Origin: Chitinophaga barathri
GTDB lineage: Bacteria > Bacteroidota > Bacteroidia > Chitinophagales > Chitinophagaceae
Reading direction: 5' to 3'
DNA: 64,000 bases
Assembly (NCBI RefSeq): GCF_003807585.1
Contig: NZ_RMBX01000019.1
Coordinates: 1 to 64,000 of the forward strand
Shown in pieces: positions 52,322-62,163 of the stretch. The position numbers and the translations under genes were made by a program. Numbering within the stretch: the first letter of the stretch is position 1; each line of letters opens with the position of its first letter. Under the pieces are notes generated by a model, which did not search any database, had not been told where the DNA came from, and was given only the letters and a program-made list of their open reading frames with translations.

Positions 52322-52807
52322 TTATTGATTTTTGGGTTTTCTGCTGTAATGACTGATATAATCCGCTCTTACCAGCTGGCCGGAAACAGTATCCCTGTAC
52401 ACCGAAAAGGGATTTCTGAAAATGAGTTTGTCCACCGAAGGCATTTCCCATTCATACACGAAGCTCCATTGCGCTTCGGGTTGCGTTCTCGACAGCTGAA
52501 CCATGCTTCTGCCAGCCCATCGGAATTCCCCTGTTTCCCGCCTTCCTTTCCTCGACACTTCGTACTGGTAGATGCCGAATATTATCTCTGTCAAAAGCCC
52601 GGCTTTCAGCTTCTTAATTTCGCTTTTATCGGTCAGCATGTATTCCTTCAGGAATACATGCGTGTCATATGACGTTTCCCTTACCACCACCTGCGCAATC
52701 TCCCATTCCCCGGCGATCTTCGCAACGGCAGTATCTGTCGCCTGAGCGCTCCCAGTGATCGTTCCAAAGGCGACCAGCAGCCAAAACAGTAAAAAATATT
52801 TTTTCAT
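52322..52807 (-). CDS. Small exported lipocalin-like protein
   Basis: The 161-residue protein has a signal peptide (about 1-21, ending GSAQ). The mature part has a beta-rich pattern starting IAGEWEIAQVVVRETSYD, as in lipocalin-like domains that open with a G-x-W motif, followed by a barrel-type series of strands (TGEFRWAGRSMVQLS, WSFVYEWEMPSVDKLIF). I recognise no family. It is embedded in the operon with 20 bp to the SpvB-like gene and 9 bp to the 1156-residue gene, which suggests a part in export or assembly of its large neighbours. Confidence 0.7.
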   Translation of the reverse strand: MKKYFLLFWLLVAFGTITGSAQATDTAVAKIAGEWEIAQVVVRETSYDTHVFLKEYMLTDKSEIKKLKAGLLTEIIFGIYQYEVSRKGRRETGEFRWAGRSMVQLSRTQPEAQWSFVYEWEMPSVDKLIFRNPFSVYRDTVSGQLVRADYISHYSRKPKNQ

Positions 52808-52827
52808 GTCAGATTCAGTTAATGATT

Positions 52828-55800
52828 TTAAAACAGGCAGATGATCTTTTCTTTCTTCTTGTCTTCCACCTGCCAGTTCTGTTTGAATTCCGTCATTTGT
52901 GCGTTGATGATTCTGCTGTTCTCGTCGATCTGGAGATAATATTGGCCGGATCCATTCTTCTTAAGCGGATTCTCCAGCATCGTCACCGTTCCTGCCGTGG
53001 CTGAAATATTCTTCCTGCCCGAGCGTATCACTTTCAGATTGGCGCCACTGCCCGAGAACGGCTTACCATTTTTATCGAGGAAAAAGATATTGGCCGGCCC
53101 GCCCGTCAGAGCGTTGGCATCCACGGCCCAGATGACGCTGGCGCTTCTGAATGTCGCTACTACAGGATCGCAGCCGTTTGCGCTGATGTTGTTCTGAGAA
53201 TACATTAGTATCTCATCGCCCGATGCGAAATAGCCGGATACCGAATCCGTTCCGAGACTGGTAATAAGCCGCCCTTCACGGAACTCCACATTTTCCAGCA
53301 TCGTTCCGATGTTTTTGTAGGCGCCGCTCATACCGTCGTAGATCCAGCCCGCGGGATAGTTGAAATTATATACCGGATCGTCGTGTTCGTTTTGTGTAGC
53401 TGTAAGGATCGCGTCTCCGGTTTCCGCGTCGAACAGCAGGTTACGGGTAGATACCCTGCTGCCTTTGTCCGTCGCCACAATGCTGTCCATGATACCGTGC
53501 CGGTAGATCACTTTCGTAGCGGCTACCGAACGGAAGAGGTTTTCCTGGCGGTGCGGGAACGCCCAGAAGGACGGGTAACCCAGTATCGGCGGGATGCCGA
53601 AGGTGAATATGTCACCGTTCACGTTAAAGTCGATGGCGTGGCTGACGCTCAGCTGCTGACGCATGTCCATCATCAGCTCCATGTCTTTCCCGATCATGGT
53701 CTGGGCATCTATCTGCCCGTCCGCCCCCATGGCTGGCACGGTGTTACTCAAATGTTTGAATTCAGCCGCCCCTTCGTCCAGCCGGTAATGATAGGTCGTG
53801 CTGGCGATCAGGCTGTCCGTTTCACCATATGTTTTCCGGTATTTCAGCTGACCATGCATGTCGTTCAGCTCTACTTTGAAGCCCTGGCTGATGACCAGGT
53901 GACGCATTACGTTCACCTGGAGCAGGTTGGTAAGTTTTGGATTATAACTCAGCTTCGTGCCAGGATCGAGCAGTGAATGTTCCACGATCACGGGGAAATC
54001 GTACGCCGTATAAAAACCGGTTTCAACGTATCCGGTAGCAGAACGTGTTTTGGCGGTTCTTACCGAACGGGCTTTTACATTGCTGTAACCTACCGTAGGC
54101 GCAGGGAAGAAGGACTCACCCAAAGGCATTTCCACATATCCCATTGTAGTAGGCGCCAGCGAAGCTATCTGTTCGCGGTATTGTATCGGCTCTTTCCACG
54201 GATTTTCCTCTCCCCCGATGATGGGCTCATAAGCCGCTACACCGCTGCTGATCACGATATTCTTTCCGTGTACGTTGCGAGTGGTAGTGTAAGTATATTC
54301 AGTGCCATAAATGGATTCTTTCTGGCCCGTCATTGCTTTCCAGTTGTCGTATATCAATATCTGCTTCACACGATGACCGCCGCCGAGCTTTTTATAATCC
54401 GGCGAATGAAGCCGCACATAAGCGCGGGTAAGGTCTACTTCCTGTGCCCAGTGTTGCTTGCGGGCGGATTCGTCGAAGGAACGGAAAGCATTCACGATAT
54501 TGTCTGCCATGCCCGCGATCATCTGCACACCGTCTTTCAGATCGATGTCGTCACCCACATCGGAGCCGCGGAAGGCTTTAGAAGGAAGGTTGAGCCGCAG
54601 GAACTGCACCGCGGTTTTGGCCATCGGGCTGTAAGGACCGTTTTCCAATCCGTTTTTACTAACTGTCGCCATTTTCACCCATATCGTGTTGCCGCCGTTG
54701 ATGAAACCGTATTGATCTCCTTCCAGCTTCGTGTAACCCGATACGAATTCATGCCCGCTTCCCCATTTATCACCAGGCATCAGCACGCTCAGCCTGAAAT
54801 TCATATCCACTATCCCTTCAAGATATTTCTCCCATACCTCATTTTTTGAGGTCACGGAGCTTGGCACGTCTATCGCGACATACAAATGATCCCCGGAGTT
54901 GCTGTACAGCCTGTTGCTGAGCCCCGCTTTGCTGGCCGGCTGCGTGGCGGAGAAACCCGCAACCCTGAACATCTGCGCCGCCCTTTTATTCTGAACGAAA
55001 GCATAATCATCGCTTTCATATTTTATTTTCATTCTTCCGCCGGAGGGCAGTACGATGGAATCCAGCGCCCATGCGGCCGCGTTGTAAGCAGCCGTAGCAC
55101 TGTCCTGGAGTGCATATGGATAATCCGCGTTTGTAACCACCTTACCTGAAACGGAGCCGGGATTGCTCATCGGGTCCTTATAGTTACCCCATCTGTCGTA
55201 AGATTTTGCGTTGTAGGAAGGATTGTTTGCATGGTAATGGAACCTGTATGCATTTTTCCTTCCTTTTTTATTGCCGTTGTAGCTGAAGTAAACACTTTTA
55301 AGCGTCAGCTTGGCGCGCGGCATGCCGGAGTAGGTATTGTCGGGACACAGCTCATCCTCATATTCGAAGTGAACGGTTTTGATGGGACGTGCGTTTTTGC
55401 CGCGTTTGAGATACTCGGCTTTAGAGTACAGGTTGATCTCCGTCAGCTTTTTTGCCCTGAGGTTCAGCTCGGGTTCACCGTTCTCCTTTACTGAATAAAG
55501 ATCGTTGCGGTCTTCCAGTTTAAAGGTGGCGATCATCGTTTTGGATTCGATGGAATTGAGGTACCACAGCTCTTTTTCACCATAGACATAACTTCCTTTC
55601 TCGTCGCGGCTATCGGACTTCAGGCCCTGGTGGTAAGAAGCGGCGTAGCCGTTCGGCGTTCTCCATTTGAAAGGATTTTTCACACCCGCCACTTTGGTGT
55701 AGTTGAACTTGACGGCATCCCCCGGATCGTCGTCGGATATTCCGTCTCCCGTAGCATCTACATAATCGGGGGAAAGCACGCCGGAAAGCAGGAATGTGTG

Positions 55801-58461
55801 TGCGTAGGCGGGCGTCGTTTCGCTGGAAAAATAATTATCTATTCCGTTCCTGTTCTCTATGGCTGTGTTATCCACGCCATGAACATATTTCACCGTATCG
55901 TTCAGCGGGTCGCCGTTCTCTTTTCTTGCGGCGAAGGTCACTTCTTTTTGTTTCAGGTTATAGACGGGGATGCCGTAAACATATCTCCTGCCATTGCTGT
56001 TGAGCACATCGATCTGTGAGATATGATTTTTTTTCCGGAACGCATTCACGCGTTTCTCTTTGTACAGTTTGTCCTTCACCACTTCGAAAGTATCCGTAAC
56101 GGGCATGAGGTACATGTCTTTCCACGAAAGCTGCGTTTCTCCGCATTTCCAGACCATCCTGAAATTAGCGCCCCTGGTGTTCCTGTTCACGTATTCCAGC
56201 AGGATATCGTATACCTCTCCCGCTTCCAGGTTGAGGAAGCAGACCCGTTCGTAGTCACCGTTGTTCTCACCTGGAAAGGTTTCCAGCACCCATTTGTTGT
56301 TCACGGCCAGCTGCACACCGTCGTCCGCCCACATGGAGACCCTGTAAGTCCCGGTCACCGGGGCCTTAATGCGGCCCGTCCATCTTACGGTAGACTCATT
56401 ATTGCCCATATACTGATAATCCCTGTCCTGCCGCCGGAAGTATTCCTGGATGTCCGCGAAATCTACAGTCTTATCCACCCGTGAGAACATGAGTTGCTCG
56501 AATTGTTTTTTATAATATTCACCGAACCAACCTACGCCTTCACCGTCCGTATCCGCCGGAAAACCTTCATCACAACCAGCGGCCACGAATTGATTCAGCC
56601 CGTAATTTTCTATGTACTTGGGAAAACCGGCAGTGCTGGCTTCTTCTGCCGTGAGGTACGAGATCACCTGCGTTCTTTTATCCCTTGTTTTTTTGATGGC
56701 CTGTCCGGGCAGGATGTTCACCTCAGCGATCTTTTTCCCGCCGCGGAAACGCACGAGCTTGTTGGTGGTAGTGATGGAAGGAAGCACCCTGTTAGGCTGG
56801 TTCAGTTTGGCAAACACCACATCGTCTCCGCCGATATTGTCGTAAAAAGCGGTGGTGTTGACCGTTTTTTCTCCCGGGTTGCGGAAGTAAGCCGCCTGGT
56901 ATTTTCCGGTAGACCTGGTGAACGGTATAGCGGAGGCCAATGGATTTGCGCTTCTCCAGGCGGAGGTTTCGGTAAATGCTTTTGTAACGGAGACGTCTAC
57001 GCCCACATGCACGAGATCGCCGAACCCGAGATCGACGTTTCCGGTGAGGGACTTGTCTTTAGTGCGCATCTGATGATCAAACACAAAACCCACATCGCTC
57101 CTGTAAGCCCTGAAAGTACCGCCCGTTCCTTCGCCGGACATCGTGAACACATCGTGCGTATACACCGGCACTGCGATGTTCGGGAATTCAGGCTTGTCAC
57201 GGTAAGCTATCTCGCGCTCGCGGTTGTAATCCAGCAGCGCGGCGGGATTGTTCGCCCCATCCTGGTAATGAAGATAGCCGTATGCGGGAAGGTACCGCGT
57301 GGTATCTGCATCCTCGATGAACTGTTTTGTTATATACCCGCCGACATAAAAGTTGGGATCTATCGATTTGTATTCAATACCCACTTTTACCATGGCAGTA
57401 TACATGCTGTTGGTGAAAGGCATTGAAATGGTGGGGGTATAACTGGGGAATGCGAAAGACATGCCACTGCTGAATACCCCGGAGGAGCCGTTGTCCAGCA
57501 TTCTCAGGCTGGTTTCCTTGCTATCCTGGATCTTTTTTACTTCCTCTTTTATCTTGGATGCAGCCTTGAACTGGCGTACGCCACCGGAAAACTGAAACGA
57601 TTTCATTCCCGATCTCGAGTTGTAGGCAGTACCGATGGAAACGTTGCCGCCGAAACCGCCGGATCCGTCCGCATCTTGCCTCGCCAGTGCAAAGGAAAGA
57701 CTTGGCGAAAGCGTAAGGCCTTCCTGTGAATTGGAAGTAATGCTGAGCCCTCCGCTGAGCGAGCCGCCGGCAACACCGCCAGCGTTGATGCTGGGATTAA
57801 TGCCCGCTTCGAGGCCCCAGCCACGGTATGTGTTGTGGAATATGCCGAGGTTAACACCCAGGCGGATATTGATACTGTCTTGCACCCCACCGCCACCGCT
57901 GGCCCCTTTTGGGAAACCCGCGATCTCTATCCCCGCCCCTGTTGTCGCACCGATGGTCTTGTTCATTTTTACCCGCGCCGTTTTAGCGATGGTGTCCTGC
58001 CCGTTGAAATCATCGGGGATGCCGCGCATGTTGCGTGTGATGGAACCGGGATTGATATTCCATCCCAACCCGCACCAGGCAGCTTCCTGGTCCATGCTGG
58101 CGCCGCTGCTGTAACCCATTGCCACCGGGTACCCGCCAACGTCTACCAGCGGGATGTTATAGCTGAAATCCCCCGTGAACAGGTCTACCATGTTCTCGCT
58201 ATTCACAGAAGCGAAACCCTGCGTTTCCGGCTGTGTAGGGCCGCCGTTGAACGTTTTTTTTGCGGCTGCCGGAGCAGCCGGCGGTGCGGGCGGAACAACC
58301 GCGGCAGGCGGCAAATGCGCCGCCGTTTTTGCTTTTTCCCGGAAAGCCCTGCCTGAAGCAGGCAAAGCAGCATGCGCCGGCACTGCCGTTTCAAGGTAAA
58401 GCAGCGTCAGCATGCTCCATGCGATCTTTTTTCGTCCATTAGCCAATGCGAGAATCATCAT
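52828..58461 (-). CDS. Giant SpvB-like protein with PA14 domain
   Basis: The 1877-residue protein starts with a hydrophobic leader (about 12-31, ending PAHAA) and a Pro/Ala linker (about 40-68). Residues about 88-150 match the entry region of SpvB/TcB-type and Bacteroidota Rhs partner proteins (DLFTGDFSYNIPLVDVGGYPV, cut here to that opening; then AWCGLGWNINPGSITRN). A PA14 domain lies at about 645-775 (GWFGEYYKKQFEQ, RVSMWADDGVQLAVNN, LEYVNRN). The remaining thousand residues are beta-rich with YD-like hints (SYDRWGNYKDP, LPSGGRMKIKYESDDY). In Tc toxins a TcB-like and an Rhs-like protein together form a cocoon; here the Rhs partner would be the 2815-residue protein. No toxin domain is evident at the C-terminus. 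Confidence 0.85.
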   Translation of the reverse strand: MMILALANGRKKIAWSMLTLLYLETAVPAHAALPASGRAFREKAKTAAHLPPAAVVPPAPPAAPAAAKKTFNGGPTQPETQGFASVNSENMVDLFTGDFSYNIPLVDVGGYPVAMGYSSGASMDQEAAWCGLGWNINPGSITRNMRGIPDDFNGQDTIAKTARVKMNKTIGATTGAGIEIAGFPKGASGGGGVQDSINIRLGVNLGIFHNTYRGWGLEAGINPSINAGGVAGGSLSGGLSITSNSQEGLTLSPSLSFALARQDADGSGGFGGNVSIGTAYNSRSGMKSFQFSGGVRQFKAASKIKEEVKKIQDSKETSLRMLDNGSSGVFSSGMSFAFPSYTPTISMPFTNSMYTAMVKVGIEYKSIDPNFYVGGYITKQFIEDADTTRYLPAYGYLHYQDGANNPAALLDYNREREIAYRDKPEFPNIAVPVYTHDVFTMSGEGTGGTFRAYRSDVGFVFDHQMRTKDKSLTGNVDLGFGDLVHVGVDVSVTKAFTETSAWRSANPLASAIPFTRSTGKYQAAYFRNPGEKTVNTTAFYDNIGGDDVVFAKLNQPNRVLPSITTTNKLVRFRGGKKIAEVNILPGQAIKKTRDKRTQVISYLTAEEASTAGFPKYIENYGLNQFVAAGCDEGFPADTDGEGVGWFGEYYKKQFEQLMFSRVDKTVDFADIQEYFRRQDRDYQYMGNNESTVRWTGRIKAPVTGTYRVSMWADDGVQLAVNNKWVLETFPGENNGDYERVCFLNLEAGEVYDILLEYVNRNTRGANFRMVWKCGETQLSWKDMYLMPVTDTFEVVKDKLYKEKRVNAFRKKNHISQIDVLNSNGRRYVYGIPVYNLKQKEVTFAARKENGDPLNDTVKYVHGVDNTAIENRNGIDNYFSSETTPAYAHTFLLSGVLSPDYVDATGDGISDDDPGDAVKFNYTKVAGVKNPFKWRTPNGYAASYHQGLKSDSRDEKGSYVYGEKELWYLNSIESKTMIATFKLEDRNDLYSVKENGEPELNLRAKKLTEINLYSKAEYLKRGKNARPIKTVHFEYEDELCPDNTYSGMPRAKLTLKSVYFSYNGNKKGRKNAYRFHYHANNPSYNAKSYDRWGNYKDPMSNPGSVSGKVVTNADYPYALQDSATAAYNAAAWALDSIVLPSGGRMKIKYESDDYAFVQNKRAAQMFRVAGFSATQPASKAGLSNRLYSNSGDHLYVAIDVPSSVTSKNEVWEKYLEGIVDMNFRLSVLMPGDKWGSGHEFVSGYTKLEGDQYGFINGGNTIWVKMATVSKNGLENGPYSPMAKTAVQFLRLNLPSKAFRGSDVGDDIDLKDGVQMIAGMADNIVNAFRSFDESARKQHWAQEVDLTRAYVRLHSPDYKKLGGGHRVKQILIYDNWKAMTGQKESIYGTEYTYTTTRNVHGKNIVISSGVAAYEPIIGGEENPWKEPIQYREQIASLAPTTMGYVEMPLGESFFPAPTVGYSNVKARSVRTAKTRSATGYVETGFYTAYDFPVIVEHSLLDPGTKLSYNPKLTNLLQVNVMRHLVISQGFKVELNDMHGQLKYRKTYGETDSLIASTTYHYRLDEGAAEFKHLSNTVPAMGADGQIDAQTMIGKDMELMMDMRQQLSVSHAIDFNVNGDIFTFGIPPILGYPSFWAFPHRQENLFRSVAATKVIYRHGIMDSIVATDKGSRVSTRNLLFDAETGDAILTATQNEHDDPVYNFNYPAGWIYDGMSGAYKNIGTMLENVEFREGRLITSLGTDSVSGYFASGDEILMYSQNNISANGCDPVVATFRSASVIWAVDANALTGGPANIFFLDKNGKPFSGSGANLKVIRSGRKNISATAGTVTMLENPLKKNGSGQYYLQIDENSRIINAQMTEFKQNWQVEDKKKEKIICLF

Positions 58462-58481
58462 ACAATATTTTCAGGTACAGG

Positions 58482-59570
58482 TTATTTTTCGGGTTGATAA
58501 ACGAACTTCAGCTGCCAGTATTCGCTCCTGCTGTTCTGTAATCTGAAGAGGTAGCTGGAACCTTTCCGCAAAGCGGATTTCCCCGGCACGGCCACATCCA
58601 GGCGATTATTACCTCTTTTAAGCTCAAGCGTGCCGCCGTGCACGCTCCTGTTCCCCTCTTCGAGGGCAATGATTTCAAATCGCACGGTACTGTCCGCCGT
58701 TTCGTTCGTATAATCTACATACAGCGTTTGCGCGGCATACAGTACGTTGCCGTCCAGCTCACGCCTGAGGCGGGTGTATACCGTGTTGCTGTTGGGAACA
58801 GATGGCTTTGCCTCGCGGATGCTGAAAGTCCATACTTCCGTTTGCGCGGCGAACTGTCCGCCATTCTTCGCAATCACCGTCCAGGCATATATTTTCCCCG
58901 TATCCAGTTTTATGGCGAAGGAAGGATAGTTCACATAATTTTCTTTCAGCCTTGTAAGCCGCAGCAGCGGCAGATTTTGCTGTACGGCTTCTGGCGCGGG
59001 CTGTCCTTCATACACTTCCGTGAGCAACATTTCGTAATTCAGCTGGGAAAAAAGGTTCACCGGCGCGGGCGGTAGCCACGTAAATTGCGGCAGGCGGCTT
59101 TCGAGCACAGCGCCGTTCTCGGGGAGATTGAGCAGTGGCGGGCTCACAGGCTCTATTGTGAATGGGATGCAGTCTTCCCGGTTGTTTTCGGCTTTGGTGC
59201 CTTCCACATGCAAAGTGTAGCAGGCCAGGTATTGGCCTGCGGGCAAAAAGCCGTTCACGCTGCGGTCTATATTGGCGGAAAGATATTCATACTGCACAGG
59301 CATTACATCCGCCGCCTGCAGCTGCTTTGCGCCTTTCGAAAGCACGATGCGCCGGGTGATGCCTGTGAGCAGCGGCTGGTTCTCCCTGACGTCCAGCAGG
59401 CGCAGGGCGATGGTCACCGTCACCTGCCTGTCTGATGCGGACGTGAGCAATATGTTCCACAACTGCGCTTTTAATATCACACCCGCCGGGGGCACCTGCG
59501 GCATCATGCTCACCTGTGCGCCCGCGCGTAAAGCCAGTAAAAGCATTACAAGGCATAGGGATCTTCTCAT
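58482..59570 (-). CDS. Exported fibronectin-like protein
   Basis: The 362-residue protein has a signal peptide (about 1-18, ending RAGAQ). It then has at least two fibronectin-III/Ig-like modules: one about 20-145 (VTVTIALRLLDVRENQPLLTG, trimmed to show alternating strands) and one about 150-255 (LPQFTWLPPAPVNLFSQLNYEMLL, again strand-rich, with AWTVIAKNGGQF). The C-terminal 100 residues form a third strand set. No enzyme motif is present. The pattern resembles TANFOR-type proteins of Bacteroidota, but I could not confirm this. It is encoded 12 bp after the barrel gene and 20 bp before the SpvB-like gene. Confidence 0.75.
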   Translation of the reverse strand: MRRSLCLVMLLLALRAGAQVSMMPQVPPAGVILKAQLWNILLTSASDRQVTVTIALRLLDVRENQPLLTGITRRIVLSKGAKQLQAADVMPVQYEYLSANIDRSVNGFLPAGQYLACYTLHVEGTKAENNREDCIPFTIEPVSPPLLNLPENGAVLESRLPQFTWLPPAPVNLFSQLNYEMLLTEVYEGQPAPEAVQQNLPLLRLTRLKENYVNYPSFAIKLDTGKIYAWTVIAKNGGQFAAQTEVWTFSIREAKPSVPNSNTVYTRLRRELDGNVLYAAQTLYVDYTNETADSTVRFEIIALEEGNRSVHGGTLELKRGNNRLDVAVPGKSALRKGSSYLFRLQNSRSEYWQLKFVYQPEK

Positions 59571-59582
59571 TCTATATGTCTT

Positions 59583-61889
59583 TTAAAATATTCTGGTATA
59601 GGTTACCCGTCCCGTTTTATTGGGAACAAGCCTTCTGTCTGTACCCGGCACAAACCCCTGGTCCGCCATCAACATGATCTCTCCCACTTTCGGCACCTCC
59701 ACCCTGAGGTTCGCCGAATAACCCAGCTGCCGAAGATTGTACACGGTCTGATAACTGTATTTTAATCCGCCGCCCACATCCAGCCATTGGCGGACTTTAT
59801 AGAGAGCGTTCCCGTCCCCTCCGTACAATCTGTAATCATGATTGGATGCCAGGCTGGCGCTTCCATTGAGCGTGAGCCTTCCGAGGAACACGCTGTGCTG
59901 CATCACCAGGTTCGTGCTGTTGAAATACACAAAGCTGCTGTCTGACTGGCGGTTGTAAAACTTCGTGGCGGACAGCATCGTGTTCATGCTTACGCCGCGA
60001 TATTGATAAAAATGACTCGCCGTTCCCACCATCGTGTAAAACATATTCTCCATAAACTTATCCTCCCCCGTCTTGATCAGCTGTAAGCTTGGGAAATACC
60101 CCACCGTCACCACGGGCCAGTGCCTCCTTCTGAAAGTGGCCTGAATACTTTTGAACACGGTATTGCTCATGTAGCTGGCGCTTTCGAAAATGCTGGTGAA
60201 CGCGTTTTTCCTTACGGAGGCAGACACTGTAAGCTGCTGGCGGAAAAAAGGCTGATCCACTTTCATCGTCCATCCCGTTTGTGAAGAACCGGAAGCGTAC
60301 AGGCTGAACGACTGGAAATTCGCACCCATCATTTTATACATACCGGTAATACGCGTACCTGTGGCCGGTATAAAAGAGCCTGCGGACAATGAGTATGCCT
60401 GGTTACTGTGCTCTTTCATCTCCAGCATGCTCCCCACTACACCATGATTGAGCCTTTCATGCTGCGGCAGCGATGATTTCGCCACTTCACCAACGATGAA
60501 ATTATTTTTATCCAATTGCCAGCGGCCTTCCAGCGATACGCCCATAATGCGGTTGTCTGGCACGATGATGTCCGGATCTGTTCCCGTATTAAAATTGTAC
60601 GCCTGTTTTTTGCCGGTGTAATAGCTCAGAATAAGATTACTTCCATCGCGCATTCCATAACCGCCCCTGATAATATTCAGGTATTGCCTGCTGCGCCCGG
60701 TGTTCACCACAAAATCGCGGAACCTGTAATCCACTGCACCGCTGCCAAACGCGAAATACCATGAAGGATTAAATTCAGCCTGCACACCGATGATGCTGAT
60801 GTATTTCGCCGTAAGCTCGGAATAATCTATCATCGTTCTGCCGATGCCCGCAGAACGTAGCGCCAGCAATGGCTTATAGCCCCTTGGCAACACACTGTCC
60901 GGCAGGTTCATCGCTTCCAGCCGATCCGTCAGTTCTCTGATGCTCATTTTTTGCGTCAGCACTTTGGCAAGACTTTCCTTTTGCAGGCCGAGCTTTTCCA
61001 ATGCCTTGCCGTATCGCTGCTCCAGGATGGCAATCTCTTTTTCCAGCGAATCGATCTTCGTTTTACGGGCTTCATATTCTCTGGCGATAAGCTGCACACT
61101 GCTGTCTTTCACAGGAAACTTCGGCTGGTAATCGCGCAGGCCTCCTTTCAGTGGCAGCGGGAATTTTTGCGGCAGTTCCCTTACTTTGATATCTTTCACG
61201 CCATACAGCTCCCTTTCACGCGCCTCTATCAAACGCTGTACCTGTGAAGGCGTGGAAAACCAGGCTTTCATACGGTAAAGGGAATCCCACTTCTGGTTCA
61301 GTTTCAGCTTCATCAAATCCAGCTCCCCACGTTGTTTCAGGCGGCCATCATCCCAGGCCGCGGCCTTTTGCAGGATGGAGTTTTTCAGGTCGCGGCTGCT
61401 GTACCGGAAATTCATGCCGGTAATATCGCGCAGCAGGCTGGAATTGCTCTGGCTGGTACTGAATGAAAGATGAAGCGGGTACTGGTCACGCACGGTAATG
61501 TCCAGTGTCGTCTGCACCGTATGCTGGTAAATTTCTTTTTCGATATAAGGCGTATCTGAATTGGACTGGTAATAAAAATCATACATCACATTGCCGTGAA
61601 TGACAAGGAACGGTTTTTTTGCGGTTGCCGCCACGGTGACGTAGTTGCGTGGCTCACGGATACGCACACCGGTAACCGTATATTCGCTTAATTCATAGTT
61701 GTACACGGGCAACAACATCACGCCTTTGCAGGTACCTGCAGGCATAAGGGCGAAACTGCTGTCTTTTATATAGTAATAATAACCACCTGCCGTATCCGTA
61801 GGCTTCTCGCGGGAGATCGTACGTAGAAACGACTGGGCACAGCATTGGCATGCGGATATCATTAGTATAATAATACCGAGGATTCTCAA
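59583..61889 (-). CDS. Outer-membrane beta-barrel protein
   Basis: The 768-residue protein begins with a hydrophobic leader (RILGIIILMISACQCCAQ). Residues about 20-260 are soluble and mixed; residues about 265-320 form a coiled coil (KIDSLEKEIAILEQRYGKALE, cut to its heptad part). From about 350 to the end, amphipathic strands alternate with turns and the chain ends in RVTYTRIF, a terminal aromatic as in outer-membrane barrels. The start is TTG at 61889; the next in-frame ATG at 61862 would destroy the signal peptide. It is the first gene of the 22-kb operon, so it is the obvious candidate for exporting or anchoring the giant proteins. The family is unknown to me. Confidence 0.8.
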   Translation of the reverse strand: MRILGIIILMISACQCCAQSFLRTISREKPTDTAGGYYYYIKDSSFALMPAGTCKGVMLLPVYNYELSEYTVTGVRIREPRNYVTVAATAKKPFLVIHGNVMYDFYYQSNSDTPYIEKEIYQHTVQTTLDITVRDQYPLHLSFSTSQSNSSLLRDITGMNFRYSSRDLKNSILQKAAAWDDGRLKQRGELDLMKLKLNQKWDSLYRMKAWFSTPSQVQRLIEARERELYGVKDIKVRELPQKFPLPLKGGLRDYQPKFPVKDSSVQLIAREYEARKTKIDSLEKEIAILEQRYGKALEKLGLQKESLAKVLTQKMSIRELTDRLEAMNLPDSVLPRGYKPLLALRSAGIGRTMIDYSELTAKYISIIGVQAEFNPSWYFAFGSGAVDYRFRDFVVNTGRSRQYLNIIRGGYGMRDGSNLILSYYTGKKQAYNFNTGTDPDIIVPDNRIMGVSLEGRWQLDKNNFIVGEVAKSSLPQHERLNHGVVGSMLEMKEHSNQAYSLSAGSFIPATGTRITGMYKMMGANFQSFSLYASGSSQTGWTMKVDQPFFRQQLTVSASVRKNAFTSIFESASYMSNTVFKSIQATFRRRHWPVVTVGYFPSLQLIKTGEDKFMENMFYTMVGTASHFYQYRGVSMNTMLSATKFYNRQSDSSFVYFNSTNLVMQHSVFLGRLTLNGSASLASNHDYRLYGGDGNALYKVRQWLDVGGGLKYSYQTVYNLRQLGYSANLRVEVPKVGEIMLMADQGFVPGTDRRLVPNKTGRVTYTRIF

Positions 61890-62163
61890 GTCAAAATGTT
61901 GTTACTATGAATAAAATACAAGTGAACTGGGCTAAGGCACGGGTTTCCGGGTCGAACTTATATTTTGGTTACTTCTTGGTTTACGGATTTGATTTAGGTA
62001 TAGCTAATTCTCTATCGATTCTTGTCCGGGGCCAAAATAAAACAAAACATTCTATATTTCATAATTTAAAAAATATCGGCATGTCCGTAACCCGGGGAAA
62101 ATGCCGGACGCAGGCGTGGCTCCTCGTCCAAAAAATATTTTCTGCCGTTTGTATGGAGGTAAT
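61890..62163. other. Upstream region of the large operon
   Basis: This gap should hold the promoter of the operon starting at 61889. It is AT-rich with several TATTTTG-like strings on the minus strand, one base short of TAnnTTTG, and no clean TTG/TAnnTTTG pair. A 116-codon plus-strand frame crosses it but shows no protein-like features. Confidence 0.45.

Noticed and set aside
53977..54849. Plus-strand frame of 290 codons inside the SpvB-like gene
   Set aside because: Shadow frame; composition (many His, Arg and Val) is that of antisense to a coding strand.
37755..61889. T9SS cargo with C-terminal sorting domains
   Set aside because: None of the giant or medium proteins ends in a recognisable T9SS type A or B sorting domain.
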